This document shows, piece by piece, positions 24,838 through 32,807 of a stretch of 64,000 bases of DNA. The translations under genes and the position numbers were made by a program. The notes beneath the pieces are model-generated. The model worked only from the letters and a program-made list of their open reading frames with translations. It searched no databases and was not told the DNA's origin. Every line of letters begins with the position of its first letter. Within the stretch, counting starts at the first letter, position 1. The stretch covers positions 2,294,001 to 2,358,000 of the forward strand of contig NZ_JAPEOR010000001.1 in NCBI RefSeq assembly GCF_026341125.1, in the 5' to 3' direction. This stretch comes from Streptomyces sp. NBC_01142. Its GTDB lineage: Bacteria; Actinomycetota; Actinomycetes; Streptomycetales; Streptomycetaceae.

Positions 24838-26175
24838 TCAGACGTTCCGGAAGCGATTGATGGCGTCGATGTGCTTCTCGCGGAGCTCCTCGTCGCGCAC
24901 GCCCAGTCCCTCGCCCGGGGCGAGGGCGAGCACGCCGACCTTGCCCTGGTGGAGGTTGCGGTGCACGTCGTACGCCGCCTGGCCGGTTTCGTCGAGCGAG
25001 TAGACCTTCGACAGGGTGGGGTGGATCTTGCCCTTGGCAACCAGGCGGTTGGCCTCCCACGCCTCGCGGTAGTTGGCGAAGTGCGAGCCCACGATCCTCT
25101 TCAGGGACATCCACAGGTAGCGGTTGTCGTACTCGTGGTTGAACCCGGAAGTGGAGGCGCAGGTAACAATCGTGCCACCCTTGCGCGTCACGTACACACT
25201 GGCGCCGAAGGTCTCGCGGCCCGGGTGCTCGAAGACGATGTCCACGTCCTCGCCACCGGTCAGCTCACGGATGCGCTTGCCGAAGCGCTTCCACTCGCGC
25301 GGGTCCTGGTTGTGCTCGTCCTTCCAGAACTTGTACCCCTCGGCGTTGCGGTCGATGATCGCCTCGGCGCCCATCGCGCGGCAGATGTCCGCCTTCTGCG
25401 GGCTGGAGACCACACAGATCGGGTTGGCGCCGCCGGCCAGCGCGAACTGGGTGGCGTACGAACCGAGACCGCCGCTCGCGCCCCAGATCAGGACGTTGTC
25501 GCCCTGCTTCATGCCCGCGCCGTTGCGCGAGACGAGCTGGCGGTACGCGGTGGAGTTGACCAGTCCGGGCGCCGCCGCCTCCTCCCAGCTCAGGTGCTGG
25601 GGCTTGGGCATCAGCTGGTTGGACTTGACGAGCGCGATCTCGGCGAGACCGCCGAAGTTCGTCTCGAAGCCCCAGATGCGCTGCTCGGGGTCGAGCATCG
25701 TGTCGTTGTGTCCGTCCGAGCTCTCCAGCTCGACCGACAGACAGTGGGCGACGACCTCGTCGCCCGGCTTCCAGGCATTCACTCCCGGGCCTGTGCGCAG
25801 CACGACGCCCGAGAGGTCGGAGCCGATGACGTGGTACGGCAGGTCGTGCCGCTTGGTGAGCTCGGAGAGCTTTCCGTACCGCTCGAGGAAGCCGAAGGTG
25901 GACATCGGCTCGAAGATCGAGGTCCAGACGGAGTTGTAGTTCACCGAGCTGGCCATGACTGCCACCAGGGCCTCGCCCGGACCGAGTTCGGGCACCGGCA
26001 CGTCCTCGACATGGAGGGACTTGCGGGGGTCCTTCTCGCGGCTCTCGAGGCCGGCGAACATTTCGACCTCGTCCTTGTGCACGGTCACCGCGCTGTAGGA
26101 CTCGGGGATGGACAGTGCGGAGAAGTCGGCGGGCGTGCTGTCCGTCGACTGGATCGCGTCCAGGATTTCCTTCAC
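24838..26175 (-). CDS. ccr: Crotonyl-CoA carboxylase/reductase
   Basis: The 445-residue enzyme reductively carboxylates crotonyl-CoA to ethylmalonyl-CoA with NADPH and CO2. Counting from GTG 26175, N81, F170, E171 and H365 fall at exactly the positions known for the CO2 pocket of the Kitasatospora enzyme, which supports this start. The NADPH site is WGASGGLGSYATQFA. GGAGGC is 5 bases upstream of the GTG. It heads a run of five pathway genes and also makes ethylmalonyl-CoA available as a polyketide extender. An approximately 240-base leader separates it from a candidate promoter and operator. Confidence 0.95.
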   Translation of the reverse strand: MKEILDAIQSTDSTPADFSALSIPESYSAVTVHKDEVEMFAGLESREKDPRKSLHVEDVPVPELGPGEALVAVMASSVNYNSVWTSIFEPMSTFGFLERYGKLSELTKRHDLPYHVIGSDLSGVVLRTGPGVNAWKPGDEVVAHCLSVELESSDGHNDTMLDPEQRIWGFETNFGGLAEIALVKSNQLMPKPQHLSWEEAAAPGLVNSTAYRQLVSRNGAGMKQGDNVLIWGASGGLGSYATQFALAGGANPICVVSSPQKADICRAMGAEAIIDRNAEGYKFWKDEHNQDPREWKRFGKRIRELTGGEDVDIVFEHPGRETFGASVYVTRKGGTIVTCASTSGFNHEYDNRYLWMSLKRIVGSHFANYREAWEANRLVAKGKIHPTLSKVYSLDETGQAAYDVHRNLHQGKVGVLALAPGEGLGVRDEELREKHIDAINRFRNV

Positions 26176-26421
26176 GGGGTGCCTCCGGCGAAGCGCGTTG
26201 AGGGAACGCTGAGGGGAAACGTCGGGGTGCTGCTGCTGTGGAGGTGTGCCGTCGGTTCGGCTGTGGTGCTGTTCGGCAGCGCTGGTGGCGCAGTGGGGGT
26301 CCCCCCGGCAGAGCGAGGGGGAGTTGCCTGTGACGCAGGCGCCCGGGCGCGCAGACACGATGGTTTGCGGGGACAGCCGACGTACGAAAGGTCTCTGCAC
26401 GCCGGCCGCCCGGACAACATC

Positions 26422-26450
26422 AACGTATGGCACCCCGTGCCATCTCGCAA
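26422..26450 (-). promoter_or_regulatory. Candidate ccr promoter with palindromic operator
   Basis: On the minus strand TTGCGA (26450-26445) and TACGTT (26427-26422) are spaced by 17 bases, acceptable for a vegetative sigma factor. The spacer holds the near-complete palindrome ATGGCAC-GGG-GTGCCAT (26443-26427), 7-bp arms with a 3-base centre, so a bound dimer would block RNA polymerase. The TetR gene immediately upstream is the natural candidate to bind it. Confidence 0.45.
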
Positions 26451-26474
26451 GACACTCGGTGCCAACAATTTCTC

Positions 26475-26717
26475 TCAGTTGTCATCTCGCGGGCACGTAT
26501 GAGCAACAACGGCGGGTTCCCGGGGTGCCGTCTCCCGCCGATTCGGCGGGGTTCGCGCGCCGCTCTGCGGGGCGCCCAGAGGTGCGCCCGGGCCGAAGCC
26601 GCCCTGTGTCCGGGCGATCGGCGTCTCGCGCAGCGCAGACCGGTCATCACGGTCGCGCAGGGCGCCGAGCACGGACTCCGCGTACCGTGAAAGTTCCTGT
26701 CGCACCGTGGCCTTCAT
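26475..26717 (-). CDS. Possible small protein of unknown function
   Basis: An 80-residue frame begins MKATVRQELSRYAESVLGAL with good third-position G/C bias in the first half; the second half is Pro/Arg/Gly-rich and less convincing. It lies between the TetR gene and the ccr promoter on the same strand. No clear ribosome site precedes ATG 26717. It could equally be a chance frame in a 627-base spacer (26176-26802). No function is suggested. Confidence 0.25.
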   Translation of the reverse strand: MKATVRQELSRYAESVLGALRDRDDRSALRETPIARTQGGFGPGAPLGAPQSGARTPPNRRETAPREPAVVAHTCPRDDN

Positions 26718-26802
26718 CGGCCGGGGGCACCCTGCACCCCGCGCCCCGGGGGCCCGCAGCCCACGTAGCCCCGGGGGGCCGACCGGGGCCGGGGGCGGGT
26801 GC

Positions 26803-27690
26803 CTATGCGTCCTTGAGCGCCTGCTCGATGGTGCGCATGACCTCGCTGAGCGGCGCGTCGGTACGGGCCACGGCCACCAGCACCTCGCCCTGCGTCTTCA
26901 CGGTGGCGGCCGGTCCCGGTTCCGTTCCGGTTGCCGTTCCGGCGGAACCCGACGAGCCTGCCGGGCCCGTCGAAGCGGCCGGGGTACGGCCCGCCTGTGA
27001 TCTGCCCGCCCCGATGCCCGTGCCGAAGGTGTCCCGGACGATGGCGAACGCGTGATCGAGCTGGGTCTCCACATCGCCCTGACCGCCGGCCCGCAGCCAG
27101 CGGCGCAGCACATGGTTGTGCGCGGTGACGACCGCGGACGCGGCCACCTCGGCCAGCAGCGGGTCGTCGTTGCCGTCGTGATGGTCGCGCTCGTCGAAGT
27201 GGCCCAGCAGATAGCGGGTGAACAGCCGCTCGTAGCGGGCCACCGAGGCGATCTCGCGCTCGCGCAGGGTCGGCACCTCGCGGGTCAGCCGGTAGCGCTC
27301 GACGGAGACCGCCGGGGAGGCCGCGTACATCCGCATGACCTCCTTGATGCCCCGGCATACGGTGTCGAGCGGGTGCTCATGGGCGGGGGCGGCGTTCAGT
27401 ACCGCCTCCGCCCGCACCAGCGTGTCGTCGTGGTCCGGGAAGATCGCCTCTTCCTTGGAACGGAAGTGGCGGAAGAAGGTCCGGCGGGCAACCCCGGCCC
27501 TGGCGGCGATTTCGTCGACGGTCGTCGCCTCGTATCCCTTCGTCGCGAACAGCTCCATGGCCGCGGCCGCCAGCTCACGGCGCATCTTGAGGCGCTGCGC
27601 GGCGGCGCGGCTGCCCGCGGCACTTTCCGGGGCGTCGGACGTGGCGTTCGTACGAGCAGGCCGTCGGGTGGGATCAGCGGGCTGGGGCAT
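26803..27690 (-). CDS. TetR-family transcriptional regulator
   Basis: The 295-residue regulator has a TetR helix-turn-helix: AAMELFATKGYEATTVDEIA then ARAGVARRTFFRHFRSKEEA (about residues 42-82). Its ligand domain extends to about residue 215, after which a Gly/Ala/Thr/Ser-rich linker (residues 215-260) leads to a short helical tail. The tail makes it longer than most TetR proteins. ATG 27690 gives a 33-residue lead before the DNA-binding domain; Met at 27708 is an alternative. It sits between the duplicated dehydrogenase and ccr, and probably responds to an acyl-CoA of this pathway (inference). Confidence 0.8.
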   Translation of the reverse strand: MPQPADPTRRPARTNATSDAPESAAGSRAAAQRLKMRRELAAAAMELFATKGYEATTVDEIAARAGVARRTFFRHFRSKEEAIFPDHDDTLVRAEAVLNAAPAHEHPLDTVCRGIKEVMRMYAASPAVSVERYRLTREVPTLREREIASVARYERLFTRYLLGHFDERDHHDGNDDPLLAEVAASAVVTAHNHVLRRWLRAGGQGDVETQLDHAFAIVRDTFGTGIGAGRSQAGRTPAASTGPAGSSGSAGTATGTEPGPAATVKTQGEVLVAVARTDAPLSEVMRTIEQALKDA

Positions 27691-27702
27691 GACCTGAACG
27701 TA

Positions 27703-27716
27703 CTGCATTCGTGCAG
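27703..27716. promoter_or_regulatory. Inverted repeat upstream of the TetR gene
   Basis: CTGCA-TTCG-TGCAG lies 12 bases before the TetR start codon. Small palindromes at this position often serve autoregulation by TetR proteins. It does not share the core of the palindrome in front of ccr, so if both are real they may bind different proteins. Confidence 0.3.
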
Positions 27717-27762
27717 GAGAGTGCGCCTGCGGGTTGGGGGTTCCCCCGCCGGAGGCAGGGGA

Positions 27763-27790
27763 CGGGCTGTCCGAAGGTCCGAGCAGCCCG
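27763..27790 (-). terminator. Hairpin downstream of the duplicated dehydrogenase
   Basis: CGGGCTG and CAGCCCG pair across a 14-base loop, beginning 19 bases after the dehydrogenase stop codon on the minus strand. It may end that transcript before the TetR gene. A GGGGG-TT-CCCCC element lies just beyond. Confidence 0.4.
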
Positions 27791-27808
27791 CCCCAGCCCG
27801 CGTCGCGA

Positions 27809-29590
27809 TCAGCGGCGGGCATATTCGCGGAAGCCGCGCCCCGTCTTGCGGCCGAGGCAGCCCGCGGCCACCAGGTGCTCGAGCAGTGGCGCGGGGGCCA
27901 GGCCCGGGTCGCGGAACTCGCGGTGCAGGACCTTCTCGATGGCGAGCGAGACATCGAGCCCGACCACGTCGAGGAGCTCGAAGGGGCCCATCGGATAGCC
28001 GCCGCCCAGCTTCATCGCGGCGTCGATGTCGTCGAGGGTCGCGTAGTGCTCCTCGACCATCTTGATCGCGTTGTTGAGGTACGGGAAGAGCAGGGCGTTG
28101 ACGATGAAGCCGGCCCGGTCGCCGCAGTCCACCGGGTGCTTCTTGATCTTCGTGGTGACCGCGCGGACGGTGGCGTGGACCTCGTCGGAGGTGAGCACCG
28201 TACGGACGACCTCGACCAGCTTCATGGCCGGCGCCGGGTTGAAGAAGTGCATGCCGATCACGTCCTGCGGGCGCGAGGTGGCGCGGGCGCAGGCGACGAC
28301 GGGCAGCGACGAGGTCGTGGTGGCGAGGACCGCGCCCTCCTTGCAGATCTTGTCGAGCGTGGCGAAGAGCTGCTGCTTGACGTCCAGGTCCTCGGCCACG
28401 GCCTCCACCGCGAGGTCGACCTCGGCGAAGGCGTCGAGCGAGCCGGCCGGGGCGATGCGGGCCAAGGTCGCCTCGCGGGCCTCGGCCGTCATCCGGCCCT
28501 TGTCGACGGAGCGGGCGAGGGACTTGGCGATACGCGCCTTCGCCGTCTCCGCCTTCTCCGGGCTGCGGGCGGCGAGCACGACGTCGTAACCGGCCTTGGC
28601 GAAGACCTCCGCGATACCGCTCGCCATGGTGCCGGAACCGGCCACGCCGACGGAGCGGACCTCGCGGCCGGCTGCCCCTTCGGCCGCCGGCTGCGGGGTG
28701 AGCGCGTCGGGAACGACGTCCGAGGTGCCGGGGGCGGCGTACGAATAGAAGCCGCGGCCCGTCTTGCGGCCGGTCAGCCCCGCCTCGCTGAACTGCTTCA
28801 GGATGGGCGCGGGCGCATGCAGCCGGTCGTGGGACTCGGCGTACATCGCTTCCAGGACGGTGCGGGCGGTGTCGATGCCGATCAGGTCGAGCAGGGCGAG
28901 CGGGCCCATCGGGAGACCGCAGCCGAGCTTCATCGCGGCGTCGATGTCCTCGCGGGAGGCGTACTTGGCCTCGTACATCGCGGCGGCCTGGTTGAGATAG
29001 CCGAAGAGCAGTCCGTCCGCGACGAAACCGGGCCGGTCGCCGACCGCCACGGGCTCCTTGCCCAGCTCGCGGGCGAGCGCGGTGACAGCCTCGACGGCGT
29101 GCGGCGAGGTCAGCACCGAGGAGACGACCTCGACCAGCTTCATGGCCGGTGCCGGGTTGAAGAAGTGCAGGCCGAGCACGCGCTCCGGGTGCTCGGAGTC
29201 GGCGGCCAGGCGGGTCACCGACAGCGCGTTGGTGCCGGTGGCGAGGATCGTGCCGGGGCGGACGACGGAGTCCAGAGCGCGGAAGACCTGCTGCTTTGCC
29301 TCGTACGACTCGGGCACGACCTCGATCACGAGATCGGCGTCGGCCGCGGCCTGCAGATCGGAGAAGGTACGGAAGCGGGCGAGGGTGTTCTGCCGCTCCT
29401 CCTCGGTGATGCGCTCGCGCTCCACGGCGCGGGCGGTGGAGGCCTCGAGCGCGACAACGGCCTGGCGGGCGGCGGCGTCGCTGACGTCGATGCCGATGAC
29501 CTCACGGCCGGCGCGAGCGAGCACTTCGGCGATGCCGGTGCCCATGGTGCCGAGGCCGACGACGGCAATGGTGTGGAGAGGGGTGTCCAT
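27809..29590 (-). CDS. 3-Hydroxyacyl-CoA dehydrogenase with two tandem copies of the enzyme
   Basis: The 593-residue protein consists of two complete 3-hydroxybutyryl-CoA dehydrogenase units (about 1-287 and 310-593). Each has an NAD site (GLGTMGTGIAE; GSGTMASGIAE), HFFNPAPAMKLVEVV and a C-terminal GRKTGRGF. Copy 2 keeps all catalytic residues (S427, H448, E460, N498). Copy 1 keeps H142 and E154 but has N121-A122 in place of Ser-Ser and D192 in place of the conserved Asn, so it may not be fully active. The enzyme interconverts acetoacetyl-CoA and 3-hydroxybutyryl-CoA, feeding crotonyl-CoA to Ccr. GGAG precedes ATG 29590. Confidence 0.9.
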   Translation of the reverse strand: MDTPLHTIAVVGLGTMGTGIAEVLARAGREVIGIDVSDAAARQAVVALEASTARAVERERITEEERQNTLARFRTFSDLQAAADADLVIEVVPESYEAKQQVFRALDSVVRPGTILATGTNALSVTRLAADSEHPERVLGLHFFNPAPAMKLVEVVSSVLTSPHAVEAVTALARELGKEPVAVGDRPGFVADGLLFGYLNQAAAMYEAKYASREDIDAAMKLGCGLPMGPLALLDLIGIDTARTVLEAMYAESHDRLHAPAPILKQFSEAGLTGRKTGRGFYSYAAPGTSDVVPDALTPQPAAEGAAGREVRSVGVAGSGTMASGIAEVFAKAGYDVVLAARSPEKAETAKARIAKSLARSVDKGRMTAEAREATLARIAPAGSLDAFAEVDLAVEAVAEDLDVKQQLFATLDKICKEGAVLATTTSSLPVVACARATSRPQDVIGMHFFNPAPAMKLVEVVRTVLTSDEVHATVRAVTTKIKKHPVDCGDRAGFIVNALLFPYLNNAIKMVEEHYATLDDIDAAMKLGGGYPMGPFELLDVVGLDVSLAIEKVLHREFRDPGLAPAPLLEHLVAAGCLGRKTGRGFREYARR

Positions 29591-29895
29591 CGGGGGACTC
29601 CAGGGATGAGTGACGACTGAGGGAGGAGCGCGCGCGAGAGGGATGCCGAGAAAGGCGTACGGCGCACGGAAATCGCGTGTCGTGGTGAAAGGCCGACGGA
29701 CTCTGTCCCGGAGTCGCGTCGTACAACGTGCTGAACTACCGAACCGACAAGCACTCGCGGTGGCTGCGTCACCAGGCCACCGTGAGCTGTGCGGGGGTTA
29801 CCCGCTCACTTGAGGTTAACTCGCGAGTAACGAGCGCGCCAGACCTGGGTGCGTGTGATCTGGATCGCCGCCGCGCCGCCGATACGCTGGCCGCC
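29591..29895. promoter_or_regulatory. Divergent promoter region with a nested palindrome
   Basis: This 305-base spacer separates the duplicated dehydrogenase (minus) from the HEAT-repeat gene (plus). At 29819-29828 ACTCGCGAGT is a perfect palindrome, and GTTA (29815-29818) and TAAC (29828-29831) form an outer inverted repeat around a nine-base centre. It looks like an operator for a dimeric regulator, perhaps the nearby TetR protein. No other feature was seen. Confidence 0.35.
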
Positions 29896-30471
29896 ATGGA
29901 TGAGGAATTACGCTCTCTCGCGGTGCGACTGCGGGACGAGTCGGGCGGTTCGGTGGCATACGAGCGGCTGCTGATCACCAAGGACCGGGAGGAGCTCGCG
30001 GGGGTCCTCACCGAACAGCGACGGCCTCTGTGGGCACGGGAGATCGCTGCGTTCCGGCTCGGTTGCGCGGGGGACAGGCGGGCCTTCGAGGCGCTCGTGC
30101 TCCTGCTCAATCACCGCGATCCCGAGCGCTGTGTCTCGGCGGCGCACGCCCTGGCCGAGCTGAACGACCCCCGTACGCCGCGGGCGGCCGCCGCGCTCGC
30201 CACCAATGAGCTGCGGGTCGCCTACGCCCTGCTCCCGGTGCGGCTGCTCACGCGTCTGCGCGCCCCGGAGTCCGTACCGGCCCTGATCACGCTGCTGAGC
30301 CGCCGCCTGATCCAGGGCGACCCGCATTGGCGGGTGGCCCTGGCGTGTGTCGAGGGCCTCGGCGCACTGGGCGACAAGAGAGCGGAGGAGGTTCTGCGCT
30401 CGGCCCGCGTCCACCCGAGGCTGACGGCGGCGGCAGCGGCAGCATTGGCCCGCCTGGGCGGCGGGTCGTAG
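29896..30471 (+). CDS. HEAT-repeat protein
   Basis: The 191-residue protein is built of short helical pairs such as REIAAFRLGCAGDRRAFEAL, SAAHALAELNDPRTPRAAAAL and VALACVEGLGALGDKRAEEVL, the pattern of HEAT / PBS-lyase-type repeats used for protein-protein contact. No catalytic motif is seen. ATG 29896 is where the repeat-type protein begins; the open frame to 29728 has no homology. Partner and role are unknown. It is convergent with the GNAT gene. Confidence 0.75.
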   Translation: MDEELRSLAVRLRDESGGSVAYERLLITKDREELAGVLTEQRRPLWAREIAAFRLGCAGDRRAFEALVLLLNHRDPERCVSAAHALAELNDPRTPRAAAALATNELRVAYALLPVRLLTRLRAPESVPALITLLSRRLIQGDPHWRVALACVEGLGALGDKRAEEVLRSARVHPRLTAAAAAALARLGGGS

Positions 30472-30625
30472 AGCCGGCGGTTCGCAGGGTCAGCCGGTGG
30501 CGGCGCTGAGGCAGAGCCCTGAACGGGACGGGTCGAGCGGGGGCAGAGGGCGGCCCCCTGGATGCTCTGGTGGCCTGGATGCCGTGGATGCCCTGGATGA
30601 TCTTGGGCAGCGTGAGGCCGCTGCA

Positions 30626-31156
30626 TCACCCCGCCCGTGCGGCGTCCAGCCGCTTCGCGTACCGCACCTCGGGGACCGTGACCCCGTCCACGTCGAACGG
30701 CTCCTCCGTGCCCTCGGGTGCGAAACCCGCCTTCTCGTAGAAGCGGCGGGCGCGGGCGTTCTCCTTGAGGACCCAGAGCAGCATCCGGGGGAAGCCCGCG
30801 GCCACCGCCCGTCCCGTCATTTCCTCCATCAGTGCCCGGCCCACCCCGCCGGAGAGCCGCTCGGGCAGCACATACAGCGCGTACAGCTCACATTCACCCG
30901 CGCTGTCGCCCCCGTCCCGGCACGGTCCGTAGCACCCCCAGCCGACCACTTCCCCCTCCTGCTCGGCGACCACGTTGGTCAGCCGGCCGCCCTTGGTGAG
31001 GAACTGTCGTCGCGTGGCCGCGTCCTCCTCGGTACTCATGGCGTCCAGGTGGGACTGCGGCATCAGCCCGGCGTACGCGTGCTGCCAGCCTCGCACCCGG
31101 ACCGTGGCGACGGCCTCACAGTCGTCGACCGTCATGTCCCGAACACGTACATTCAC
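30626..31156 (-). CDS. GNAT-family N-acetyltransferase
   Basis: The 176-residue protein begins VRVRDMTVDDCEAVATVRV and carries the acetyl-CoA loop in LYVLPERLSGGVGRALMEEM (a Q/RxxGxG/A-type motif with GGVGRA), followed by MLLWVLKENARARRFYEKAGF. It transfers an acetyl group to an unknown amine. It starts 3 bases after the RidA gene and is probably co-transcribed with it. Confidence 0.85.
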   Translation of the reverse strand: MNVRVRDMTVDDCEAVATVRVRGWQHAYAGLMPQSHLDAMSTEEDAATRRQFLTKGGRLTNVVAEQEGEVVGWGCYGPCRDGGDSAGECELYALYVLPERLSGGVGRALMEEMTGRAVAAGFPRMLLWVLKENARARRFYEKAGFAPEGTEEPFDVDGVTVPEVRYAKRLDAARAG

Positions 31157-31159
31157 CGG

Positions 31160-31567
31160 TCAGCTCGCCTCGCCGACGAGCGCGAACGCCTCTATCTCGA
31201 CGAGCAGTTCGGGCCGGAACAGCGCCGCGACCTGGACCGCGGAGCTCGCCGGCAGCCGTCCGGCGTCGATCACCTCGTCGCGTGCCGCCCGGACCGCCGG
31301 CAGGTGCGCGACATCGGTGACGAAGTACGTCAGCTTGACCACGTCGTCGAAGGACGCGCCCGCCGCGGCCAGACAGCGTCGGAGATTCTCGAAGACCTGC
31401 CGCGCCTGCGCCGCCGGGTTCCCCTCGCCCACCACGTTGCCGTCCTCGTCGAAGGCGCACTGCCCGGATATCGCGACGAACCGGCCGGTGCCCCAGACGA
31501 CATGGCTGTAGCCGGTGCCGGGGGCGACGCCTTCGGGGGCCTTTACACGCGTGAGTTCCACAGTCAT
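31160..31567 (-). CDS. RidA-family protein (enamine/imine deaminase type)
   Basis: The 135-residue protein shows the YjgF/YER057c/UK114 fold: YSHVVWGTGRFVAISGQCAF, ARQVFENLRRCLAAAGASFD and PASSAVQVAALFRPELLVEIEAFAL. The Arg that marks active imine deaminases in RidA is not evident at the usual RxxxxVAxLP position, where SSAVQVAALF stands, so this may be another subgroup. AAGGA lies 7 bases before ATG 31567. GNAT follows 3 bases downstream. Confidence 0.8.
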   Translation of the reverse strand: MTVELTRVKAPEGVAPGTGYSHVVWGTGRFVAISGQCAFDEDGNVVGEGNPAAQARQVFENLRRCLAAAGASFDDVVKLTYFVTDVAHLPAVRAARDEVIDAGRLPASSAVQVAALFRPELLVEIEAFALVGEAS

Positions 31568-31635
31568 GCGTACATCCTTGCCCATGCCACTGACAGTCCG
31601 GCGGTCACCGGCGGTCCGGCAGCCTGGCAGTCGAC

Positions 31636-32670
31636 TCAGAGCAGGGTGAGCTGCGTGGGCTCCGGTTCTGTCGGCTCCGGCTCCTGCGGCTCGCGGATCC
31701 GCCGCGGCGCGCCCCGGTCCGCCGGGCCTATGCCGAACTCGGTGGCCAGTTCGTGGACATGACGGGTGATGCGGCGCTGGTACCACTTGGGTGCGTACGC
31801 CCCCTCCGCGTACAGGCGCTCGTAACGCCGCACCAGATGCGGATGGTGCTGTGCCACCCACGCCATGAACCACTCGCGCGCGCCCGGCCGCAGATGCAGT
31901 ACGAGCGGCGTCACCGAGGTCGCCCCGGACGCGGCGATCGCCCGCACCGTCGCGCGCAGCTGGTCCGGGTGGTCGCCGAGGAACGGGATGACCGGCGCCA
32001 TGAGCACCCCGCAGCCGATGCCGTGCTCGGTGAGGGTACGTACGACGTCGAGTCGGCGCTCGGGAGAGGGCGTGCCCGGTTCCACCGTGCGCCACAACTC
32101 GGGGTCGGTGAAGCCGACCGAGACGGAGATCCCGACCTCGGTCACCTCCGCCGCCTGCCGCAGCAGCTCCAGATCGCGCAGGATCAGCGTGCCCTTGGTG
32201 AGGATGGAGAACGGGTTCGCATGGTCGCGCAGGGCCGCGATGATGCCCGGCATCAGCCGGTAGCGCCCCTCCGCCCGCTGATAGCAGTCGACGTTGGTCC
32301 CCATCGCGACATGAGCGCCCTGCCAGCTGCGGGAGGCGAGCTGGTGGCGCAGCAGCTCCGGCGCGTTGATCTTCACCACGATCTGCGAGTCGAACCCGAG
32401 ACCGGTGTCGAGATCCAGATAGCTGTGGGTCTTGCGGGCGAAGCAGTACACGCACGCGTGCGTGCAGCCCCGGTAGGGATTGACGGTCCACTCGAACGGC
32501 ATCCGCGAGGCGCCCGGCACCCGGTTCAGGATCGAACGGGCGCGGATCTCGTGGAAGGTGATGCCGCGGAATTCGGGGGTGTCGAAGGTTCTGGTGGTCA
32601 CCGCGGACGCAGCGAAAAGCGCGGTGCCCCCGGCCGCCCCGGGGTTCTCGACCAGATTGTCCCAGCGCAT
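31636..32670 (-). CDS. Rv2578c-family radical SAM protein
   Basis: The 344-residue protein has a radical SAM cluster motif CTHACVYC (C69, C73, C76) preceded by NPYRGC, and later segments ISVSVGFTDPELWRTVEPGT and GCGVLMAPVIPFLGD, characteristic of the actinobacterial Rv2578c group related to spore photoproduct lyase-like / PhpK-type enzymes. The reaction is unknown. GAGGAGGCGTCC before ATG 32670 is an excellent ribosome site and fixes the start, despite an open frame to 32805. It precedes the RidA gene by 68 bases. Confidence 0.85.
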   Translation of the reverse strand: MRWDNLVENPGAAGGTALFAASAVTTRTFDTPEFRGITFHEIRARSILNRVPGASRMPFEWTVNPYRGCTHACVYCFARKTHSYLDLDTGLGFDSQIVVKINAPELLRHQLASRSWQGAHVAMGTNVDCYQRAEGRYRLMPGIIAALRDHANPFSILTKGTLILRDLELLRQAAEVTEVGISVSVGFTDPELWRTVEPGTPSPERRLDVVRTLTEHGIGCGVLMAPVIPFLGDHPDQLRATVRAIAASGATSVTPLVLHLRPGAREWFMAWVAQHHPHLVRRYERLYAEGAYAPKWYQRRITRHVHELATEFGIGPADRGAPRRIREPQEPEPTEPEPTQLTLL

Positions 32671-32807
32671 GGACGCCTCCTCGGTAGCACTGACCACAGA
32701 ATAGAACACATGTTCCCTTGATCGCTTGCGGCCCGGATTTGGGCGGCCGGAGCCGAGGTGATTGGCTAGCGCCACCCCCCGAAGAACCGAGTGCTGGAGG
32801 AACACGA

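Noticed and set aside
23806..26502. An 898-codon plus-strand frame antisense to meaA and ccr
   Set aside because: The minus-strand enzymes match known families residue by residue, including the Ccr CO2 pocket, so the plus frame is an artefact of high GC.
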